From the NCBI GenBank assembly GCA_026214975.1, contig JAOBSW010000882.1, positions 62,001 to 126,000 on the forward strand: a DNA stretch of 64,000 nt. Direction: 5' to 3'. This document shows, in pieces, positions 56,270 to 64,000 of the stretch. Position 1 is the first letter of the stretch. Each line of letters begins with the position of its first letter. This stretch comes from Gentiana macrophylla. Its lineage: Eukaryota > Streptophyta > Magnoliopsida > Gentianales > Gentianaceae. The notes below the pieces were generated by a model. That model saw nothing but the letters and a program-made list of their open reading frames with translations. It was not told the DNA's origin and did not search any database. Both the position numbers and the translations under genes were made by a program.

Positions 56270-56874
56270 CTTCGCAGGTCAACTTGAATTCCATCTCCAG
56301 AAATTACATGGCCAAGAAAACTAACTTGCTTTAACCAAAACTCACACTTAGAAAACTTGGCATACAATTTCTTTTCCCTTAAAGTCTGCAAAACAATCCT
56401 TAGATGCTCCTCATGCTCCTTCTCATCCTTAGAGTATATCAAGATATCATCTATGAATACTACCACAAATTTATCAAGATAAGGCATGAAGACTCTTTGC
56501 ATTAAATCCATAAATGCTGATGGAGCATTAGTGAGTCCGAAAGGCATGACAAGGAACTCATAATGTCCATACCTCGTACTAAACGCTGTCTTCGGTCTAT
56601 CTGCAACCTTGACCTTCAACTGGTGATAACCTGACCTAAGGTCAATCTTAGAAAACACCTTCTTTCCTTGCAACTGGTTAAACAAGTCATCAATCCTAGG
56701 CAAAGGATACTTATTCTTGATTGTCAGGTTATTTAAGGCTCTGTAGTCGATGCACATCCTCAAACTACCATCCTTCTTCTTCACAAACAAAACCGGTGCT
56801 CCCCAAGGCGATGTACTTGGCTGAATCACATTCCTTTCTAACATGTCCTTAAGCTGTAGTTTTAACTCTTTTAA
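56266..56874 (-). CDS. pol: Chromovirus B reverse transcriptase
   Basis: Open frame 56266-56844 with [72 protein letters not shown] (catalytic xxDD) and [11 protein letters not shown]. All RT motifs are intact. A frame break just upstream (about 56860) separates it from the protease. Confidence 0.93.
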   Translation of the reverse strand, partial: LKELKLQLKDMLERNVIQPSTSPWGAPVLFVKKKDGSLRMCIDYRALNNLTIKNKYPLPRIDDLFNQLQGKKVFSKIDLRSGYHQLKVKVADRPKTAFSTRYGHYEFLVMPFGLTNAPSAFMDLMQRVFMPYLDKFVVVFIDDILIYSKDEKEHEEHLRIVLQTLREKKLYAKFSKCEFWLKQVSFLGHVISGDGIQVDLRR

Positions 56875-57059
56875 TTAATTTGGTGCCATCCTATAAGGTG
56901 CCTTGGTGTGAAAGTCTTGCTCCTGGGATTAAATGTATCTCAAACTCTATGTCCCTGTCAGGCATATTTCCTGGTAACTCATCTGGAAAAACTTCAGGGA
57001 AATCCTTAACTATAGGAGTTTCTTCTAACTTAGGAGTATGCTTCTCTGTGTCCATAGCA

Positions 57060-57503
57060 TAAAGAACATACCCTTCACAACCCTACGCAAAGCTTTCATG
57101 GCTCGACCCGATATTATCGGATGCCTCTTCTTACTTGGCGTAAAAGCGTTACCTTGAAAGGTCTTATCGACTTACGGAACTCACGAAGACCACTTTCTTA
57201 CCTCTACAATCCACATGAACAAAATTCTTGGATAGCCAATCCATCCCTGAATTACATCAAAGTCTGTGAAGTCCAAAGCTGTCAGTCTCGATTTACACCT
57301 ATAAGTCCCAACTCTAACGTCGACTTGAGGTAAAACTTGTGCAACTTTAGTAACTCTTCCCAAAGGTGTAGTGATACTTAGAGGTTTCTCCAACTCCTAA
57401 AGTGGTAGGTTCAACTTCCTAGCTATCTTAGAAGACACAAAAGTACCTGAGGCTCCAGTATCAAACAAGGCTGACACTGCTAAGCTATCTATGATTATGG
57501 TAC
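57060..57503 (-). pseudogene. Chromovirus B protease
   Basis: The exon after the intron begins ...TIIIDSLAVSALFDTGASGT, an intact retropepsin DTGAS motif (unlike DTEAS in element A). Frameshifts near 57395 and 57240 break the rest; SITTPLGRVTK and DFDVI remain readable. Confidence 0.85.
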
Positions 57504-57597
57504 CTAGCAAGTGGATCAATTTAAGTACAATAAATAACATCATATGCGTCCATATAATATTAAGTATTCATAATAAACACAAACACTTAAAATGTAC
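57504..57597 (-). other. Putative gag-protease intron, 94 bp
   Basis: The minus strand reads ACAG then GTACATTTTAAG ... TTGCTAG then GTACCATAATC. GT-AG ends, AT-rich, phase 1. Unspliced, the gag frame ends at once (GTF, stop). Spliced, gag continues into protease in frame. Same place and phase as 40893-40985 in element A. Confidence 0.72.
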
Positions 57598-59099
57598 CTG
57601 TAACAACAAGATCATCAGGCTCTTCTGGTTCCACATCAATAGCAAACACACGGGTAGGTCTGCTAGAAGATCCACGGTTTGCATTATGATTCCCTCTGTT
57701 ATCTGCTGGGTTCCGCTGAGATAAGTTCTTAGGACAGTTCCTGGAGAAGTGCCCCGTTTCTCCACAGCTAAAACAACCGTTACCTCCAACTCTCGCACTC
57801 TCTGCATGTGCCTTGTTGCATTTAGAACATACTGCAGGTGGACCACTTTTACGATTAAGCGCCATTTGGTGCTGCGGTCTTCTTAAAGTTACATTGCGGT
57901 GCCCCACGATTATTACTCGAAAAGATCCAAACGACCTCTTATTCCCAACTACAACAGTAGCTTTCTTCCTAAAAGTCTCAACCTCCAAAGCCTTGTTCAT
58001 AAGCTCAGCCATATTCCTGGCTGTAAAACCCAACATACCTGACTGTATTTCATAAGCCAACCCATCCTTGTATAGTGCCATCTTTCTTTCTTCAACATTC
58101 ATCAGCTCAGGGTAAAACCGTCCTAACTCATTAAACTTGTTGGTATACTGAGATACCGTCAGTTGTGTACCTTGCTTATGCTTTAAGAACTGGCTAGCCT
58201 TGTCTGCCTGTACTGTTATTGGGAAATACTCGTTGTAAAACATAACTTTAAAGCCTTCCCAATCATTATCTTTCCATTACTACTCTGGATGGCGTCGATC
58301 CAAGCTTCAGCTGCCCCCAAGAGAAAACTGACTGCCAACTGGGCCATCTCAGATTCAGGAACATGAATATTCCTGCAGGCCTTTTCAAAACTTCTTAACC
58401 ATTCTTCGGCCTTTGAATGTTCCACATTCCGAAGAAGTCTGAACTCTGTTCCTTCTCGATCTGGTGTACCAATCCCTTTGGTGGTGCTTGCTCAATCTTT
58501 GGTCTAAGCGGCAAAGCTTGAGTGTACACTTTGGAGGGTATCCATAGGGTATCTCTTCTTTGGTGAGGTTGTTGATATGGGGTGGTGGATATGCTTGCCG
58601 AGGTGGAAACCCTGAGTGACCGATCCCATACCGATGAAGCTAGCGATGTGGTGAAAGCTGTTGTTGTGCTGAAAATCTTTGTTGTGGTCAAAGCTCTTTA
58701 GTAAGCATAACACAGTGTCACAAAGTATTAGCTCCTTTCGGCGGTGGAGGAAGAAGCGTGAGGTGTGGTGTGTAGTCATAAAGCGGTGGCGGATAAAAAG
58801 GCGATGCGAGGTGGGCGGCTATAGATCGGTTTGGATCGGCTGTGCTCGGACGGAGGAGGATATACCGTAAATTTGGTGTCACATGAATCGAGGGTATCTC
58901 CCCAACCCATCACATACAAAGGTGTGTTGTAGTCGAGCCATGATAGTAGTAGCATTCACCCCCTGAAACCTCGGGGTGACTAAGCTGTGGGTCCTCTGCC
59001 TCTGCTCTACCTCGCGCCTTCCTACTGCTGCGCAAGCGGATTTCGTGAATCGCCTTCACCATTATCATTGGCATTTGAACCTCTGCGTGTAGTCACCAT
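57598..59099 (-). pseudogene. gag: Chromovirus B gag
   Basis: Start ATG at 59099 (MVTTRRGS), matching element A. The N-terminal Pro-rich part is in broken frames (58430-59099); the gag domain is at 58216-58425 (EEWLRSFEKACRNIHVPESE, AEAWID), then open 57587-58243 with QYTNKFNELGRFYPELM, YEIQSGMLGFTARN and a CCHC knuckle CFSCGETGHFSRNC. It packages the RNA in the virus-like particle. Its last codons (...LVVTG) abut the intron donor. Confidence 0.88.
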
Positions 59100-59189
59100 T
59101 ACGAAGAACAAGAGAAAGAACTTAAAGGTTACTAAGGCTCTAAAACTTATCTCAAGAAAAATCAAATCCTAAGCGAAGAAAGAAACATT

Positions 59190-59201
59190 GTCTCGATACC
59201 A
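59190..59201 (-). other. Chromovirus B primer binding site (tRNA-iMet type)
   Basis: The minus strand reads TGGTATCGAGAC, two bases from the LTR. Confidence 0.88.
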
Positions 59202-59203
59202 TT

Positions 59204-61475
59204 TGTGACGCCCGTTCCGGATCCGAGTCCTTATCCGGAAGCGAGCGCCCGGCATGTATAATATTAAATATAATTCAATATTATACATAAGCCTTACGTC
59301 ATATATCATAAACACAATGCGGAAACGAAACGACTCGGGGAAAAATAAATTCCAAAGACCAACACAACCAGATTTAATGCTGCACTAAAATCCAAAATGG
59401 AAATTGAAACGTCTTACATCAATTCCAAAACAAAAGAAGCCAAACGATCTAGTCTTACAACAAAGGCCACTAAACGAGCCAAACACAAAAAAAAAAACAC
59501 AACATTCAAATTGAATTGACAACATAGTTTTAAATCAAAAGCGAAATCTGAGAAAGTCTTCAAAAGCAACTTCATATAAAAACTTCAAACTTCCTCATCG
59601 TATTCATCATCTCCATAAACACTGTTCATCTTCTCAAACAAGCATATAACGGGTAAGTACAAGCGTGCTTAGTAACGCAGTAGAAGCTATTGAAATCATG
59701 CGTTTTATAAAGAAAGCAAGTAACCATCTTCTTGTTAATAAACCGTTTAAACATGATCTTACATCTAACTATCACGTTATATTCATAGTATAACATGAGG
59801 TCCACTAGGGTTATTAGCTTAGCTTATCTATGTTCTGACATGTTTGCGAGGCACTACACTTAGTGAGATATGCACTAAGGCGAAGTTGCAACCCTATAGA
59901 GATAAATCTCTAAGCGTCCCGAGGCAATCAATCACTTTAAGCAAGCTAGCACTAGAAGCTGTCCGGTGAATGACTATTTCGTTCGTGAGGTTGTCCGGCG
60001 GTATGATCACTACTTTAAGCGGCTTTGTCTAGAATCCGGCGGTGACCATTACCACTTTATCGGCCAACCAACACATTGCCGATGTTGTCTTGTGCCTATT
60101 CAAGCTCTCATGATGCTTAATATTTTATCTAGTCAAATCGTTTATAAGTGATTAGCTAGTCACCTAGGTTCATTCAGGGCAAAACTCCTACTCCCTCTCT
60201 TAGACTCTTAGACTCAAGTATGATTCACACGCATATTGATGAATCTGAACTCATCAAAGCACAAGCCCTTTCATGCTCTTCCGACGGATCCGAACTTCAA
60301 CTCCCTTTAAGAGTACATCCGGTGCGAAACTAAGCGAATCGGAAGCTCAATCGAGGCTTGTTCAAGTTTAATTAATCTTATTTAAACTCATTAACAATAC
60401 TACAATTAGTTTAAACATCACAATAACGTTAGCTTCAAAATCCATTTTCTCTACCAACTTGTATATTCAAATTTTTGAAAAAGAAAATAACACAACACAA
60501 CTATACATTATATATTATAGATCATTTATTCTTTTTATTTTATTTATGCTGCTGCCATTTTTTTATATTTATTTATCTAAATATGCTCTTTTGGTTTTCG
60601 ACAGTGCAGCAGCAGCCAGTGACCAACAACAAAATTATATAATAAAGACCACCAACAGCAAACCAAAAGGGAAAAGACTATATCCTAGAATATCTATTAA
60701 ACTATTTACACACACAGGAACTTACGGACGTTGATGTTTTTTTTTTTTTTTTTTTTTTTTTTTTGAACTCAATATTCTTCCAAACCAATTCCATTGATTT
60801 TTGATAGCAAGAACACCAATAAATCAGGTCTAAAACATCACCAAACATTATTTTAAAACAAACAACAACCCATAAACTTTATTCTACAAACAAAACACAC
60901 AATCAGGGCGTTATAAAGCGTTGATCATTCGATACGAAAAGCGCGATTCGCTTAATTGCGGCAGAACAACGATCCAAAAGCGTCAACAAAGACCTATCTT
61001 TCGATTCAACCTACAAATTGATCAAACCAAATTGATCATTCTACGATCTTGAACAGCAGTAACCTAAAAACTCGAAAACTATCTTATGCTAAAATTGCAG
61101 CCATACACTCCTCATGACCAAAGGCGGATAAAATCTTACCTTCACCAACGCCCGTTGCTAGTACCAAAAGCGATCCTTGCGTCACGTGGAATCTTTTCTC
61201 CTTGAGCGTCTGCACAACCGAAGCGACGGATTAGCTTCGATTATCAAAAATCCTTTTTCTTTTTTTTTCAACTTGCGCCCCCTTCACGAAGAACCGTTTC
61301 TTCTCCTCTTTTTTGATTAATTAGAATTATGAGGAGTTTAACTCCCATAAAACCCATTAATTCCTCTTTTATTTTTTTTTTCCTTTTTTTTTTTTCCAAA
61401 AATTTAAATGAATAAAATATTCCGATTCTCGTTAAATGACTACAATGCCCTTTTTTCGAAAATCAGGATATTACA
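59204..61475 (-). repeat. Chromovirus B 5' LTR (2272 bp)
   Basis: Same sequence as 51787-54089 with many single-base indels and some clustered changes (for example 60907-60960). The T-run is 28 here against 40 in the other LTR. Confidence 0.95.
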
Positions 61476-61480
61476 ACAAC
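61476..61480. other. Target site duplication ACAAC (right)
   Basis: Matches 51782-51786. Confidence 0.93.
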
Positions 61481-62640
61481 TTACTTAACGAAGAGCCACT
61501 TAATTCTAATGTAATGTTTTTAAGTTTTTAGCGAAAGCAGAGTCACTTATCGCTGAAAATATATCACCCGACGTTTCCATTAATTCACGCAATATTGTGT
61601 ACAATACTATTCCACGTAATTGTTACCAAACACGTCATTGCTTTTTTTATTCAATACTTTCACCATCTTTTACTCTTCTTGATAATCTTTTAAGGTATAT
61701 TTCTATTTTATTAATCTCTCTCCATTAAAAAAATTATATTTCTATTTTATTAATCTCACTATTAAAAAAAATCTCTCTCCATTGAAAAAAAGCATTGTAA
61801 TGCATCCTTCAAAAAAAAAAAAACATTTTAATGCAAATTTAGCTGACTTTAAAAGTTTGCATAAGTTAAATGTATTTAAACTACGTATAGTTTCAGTTTA
61901 ACGTGTATGATGAAATGATTATATTTGAATATATTACAAAATTCATATAAATTTAGGGAAATTAAGTAAAAATGTTATTTCAGACTCTTTATGTGTATCG
62001 TTATAAAAAACAATAACTAATGTCCGTTATAACAAAATAAAAGATCATTTCAATAGTAATAAAACTTTAATATAGTTGGCTACAGTTTTCTCCAATGAAA
62101 AATAACCTTCATTTTAAGGAGTTGAATAATAACTTTCGATCTGTAATCTTGGATCGCATACAATTTAGAATATCTAGCCAGATAATAATGAACGTGGCTA
62201 TATATTTGTCGAGTCTAGATACTTTAAAATCACCGTTGTAAATCCCTTCTTAATTTTCTTTGTCTCTTGAATCATCTTTTCTGTTAGAGCGCACACACTC
62301 CATTTTATGTCATATAACACAAAATAAAATAGAACTTGATTAGAGAAAAAAAATGTAGTTTGCTTAAGATGACTTCAAATCAAACCTCCATCTTACAAAA
62401 TCTGCCGAAAGTTTATTTTTTGATTGAAGATTTGATGGAGGGGGAGAGCATGTTTTAAATCAAATATAACATATTGAATGCCTCATATTTCCGTATGCAG
62501 TTGTCGAAAAATGATTTCCTCTGAGCAGTCACCGTTACTGTTCCAACTGCTACCCGGGGCTTGTGCCTAAACTTGAACCCTGTCAATTAAATCCCAATTC
62601 TGACTTGACAATGAACTCCACCATCTTTTATGTATGCAAG
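61481..62640. other. AT-rich unclassified DNA, likely continuation of Helitron-like segment 4
   Basis: No gene recognised. A ~40 bp block (TATTTCTATTTTATTAATC plus CTCTCTCCATT) is repeated two to three times at about 61690-61795. No Helitron 5' end was found before the next LTR. Confidence 0.4.
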
Positions 62641-64000
62641 TTAGGATCACAGAGTCGCTAGGAAATAGAGCGTCAGCGCGTATAATATAAAATAAATTAC
62701 TATATTATACGTAAGCATCTACTACGTCGTGATCGAGTTTAGCATTTCGGAAGCTAAAAGACTCTGGGTATATTTTTTTGTACATGATAAGAATGGAAAC
62801 ACAACCATACTAAAGATAGAAGAGATATCTTACAAACCACGATATATAAACTTTACAATGATACGATGTCTTAAAAGATAAACAACTAGTATCTTGCAAT
62901 AATTCAAAGAAATACAACAAGTCTTGAAATGGAATTGCAACATAACTTTTGAAGGAAATAACATAGTCTAGAATTAACAAGAGAACAATATAAAAGCATC
63001 AAAGGTCGTCTTCAAAATCCTAAATCGAACTCCAGTTCAGCACTGTTCATCTTCTCAATCCCCAAACACAACAAATATGCATTTGAGGTAAGTACAAAGC
63101 GTACTTAGCAAGAAGCAAGAAGCTATTGCATTAACTAGATTTCACAAAGAAAGGTTTACATTGTTATTAAGTTATCTTTATTTGACCGACTCAATTCAGG
63201 GTTCACTTCCGTGCTCATCAACATGTTGTGACTAAGCGTTTCTAGCTTAACTCAAGTTTGTTACACCGGCATTCAAGGGCACTATGCATGGTGCTACCCG
63301 CCATGAGGTATCGTTTGCAACCTATTAGTGGATCACACCAATAGCCACGGGTTAAGACCCGATAGTATACACGTTAGGCGAAGTCACTCTACCATTTAGC
63401 CGTTTATAGGCGGTAGAGTTATTCACTTTATCGACCGCCCACACATCGCGATATAGGCAAGTGCCTTACCAAGAATATTCACGATGTTTAGTCTTTTACT
63501 ACACACATATGTAAATTATTAATCATTAACTAGTCACCTAAGTGTTTTCAAGGTAATAGCTCACTTAACAACTCTACTCCTCTATTAGACTCCAGACACA
63601 ACATCTAAACACGTACAGACATTGATGAATACTAATTCATCAAAGCACAAGCCATTCATACCACTTCCGGCGGTCCCGAACTTCAACTCATGGAAAAGTA
63701 CATTCGGTGCCGGAACTAAACGCATCAGAAGCTTAATCAAGGCTTGTTCATGTTCATTTAGTGTTATTAGATCAAGGGTTAACAATTAGAACTCATCTCG
63801 TAGCTTAAAACACACAAAATAACACTTAGACGAAGATTGGGGCGCCAACACCTTTGGCGTCGCTAAAAGCGCTTCAGACTTCATTAAACTCTCTGTTCAG
63901 TGCAGGGTGCGCCAAAGTCTTTGGCGTGCGCCAAAATGCACTGAAAGCTCTGAGAACTCTTTGGTTTAGGTTTGGGGCGCCAAAAGGTTTGGTGGGCGCC
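62640..64000 (-). repeat. LTR of a third chromovirus-type element, cut by window edge
   Basis: Shares, on the minus strand, the order of blocks of the other LTRs: TATAATAT...ATTATACGTAAGC near 62680-62730, GTTCATCTTCTCA near 63045, GATGAATACTAATTCATC near 63624 and GAACTTCAACTC near 63680. It ends in a GC-rich patch with GGCGCC/GCGCCAA motifs (63838-64000), like the patch in chromovirus A. The left boundary is approximate. Confidence 0.7.

Larger units (their letters stand above)
51787..61475 (-). mobile_element. Chromovirus-type Ty3/gypsy element B, complete, 9.7 kb
   Basis: LTRs at 51787-54089 and 59204-61475, PPT at 54091-54103, PBS at 59190-59201 and TSD ACAAC on both sides. Order on the minus strand: LTR, PBS, gag with zinc knuckle, intron, protease, RT, RNase H, integrase, chromodomain-like tail, PPT, LTR. 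Coding parts are well preserved but split by frameshifts. Lineage is probably Tekay/Del-like, from the long LTRs, iMet PBS and chromodomain tail. Confidence 0.95.

Noticed and set aside
53049..60734. Similar 60-90 codon ORFs in both chromovirus B LTRs (53049-53326 and 60459-60734)
   Set aside because: They are duplicated only because the LTR is duplicated; low-complexity translation and no known LTR-encoded protein.

Overview
This window is plant nuclear DNA, almost certainly from a flowering plant and probably a eudicot; I cannot name the species. It is AT-rich and built almost entirely of nested transposable elements. I see no intact host gene. All host-gene similarity is in short, intron-flanked or broken exon fragments (glycine decarboxylase P-protein, ATP-citrate lyase B, an RRM protein, an RPA1-like protein, an LRR receptor kinase, DNA polymerase alpha, a receptor kinase domain), carried inside Helitron-like or CACTA DNA transposons.

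Layout. 1-2600: 3' end and LTR of a Ty3/gypsy element. 2600-11200: at least three Helitron-like segments in the same (minus) orientation, with 3' hairpin-CTAG ends at 4994 and 7696, carrying the captured exons. 11200-11825: two copies of a Copia-type LTR 3' end. 11826-18593: a minus-strand Athila-like element (R1) whose leader is split by a 4.8 kb CACTA element (12286-17082). 18594-23430: an older minus-strand Athila element (gag, tRNA-Asp-type PBS, 5' LTR) into which R1 inserted; a Stowaway MITE sits in its gag. 23430-33850: rearranged Athila LTR copies with 50 bp minisatellites, split by a complete 5.6 kb Copia element (26249-31862; 416 bp LTRs differing at two sites; TSD CTACT) whose own pol is ruined.

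34149-45890: plus-strand Athila gag-pol, split inside RNase H by a 7.4 kb chromovirus-type Ty3/gypsy element (37201-44577, TSD ACTTA) that lost its integrase. 45890-46901: Copia LTR remnant. 46905-48085: GC-rich minisatellite with a ~20 bp unit and a ~450 bp higher-order period. 48358-50488: hAT transposase gene broken by frameshifts. 50948-51062: AT microsatellite with a Helitron-type 3' end inside it. 51787-61475: complete 9.7 kb minus-strand chromovirus with both LTRs, PBS, PPT and TSD ACAAC. 62640-64000: another LTR of that superfamily, cut by the window edge.

Most notable: both chromoviruses carry a 93-94 bp GT-AG intron at the same phase-1 position between gag and protease. Unspliced RNA ends shortly after gag; splicing would join gag to pol in frame. 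Other points are the Helitron run with host exons in one orientation, a quartet of palindromes just upstream of the Athila TATA box, and the higher-order minisatellite. Many frameshifts and small indels, including paired compensating ones, mean single-base assembly errors should be considered before decay is inferred.
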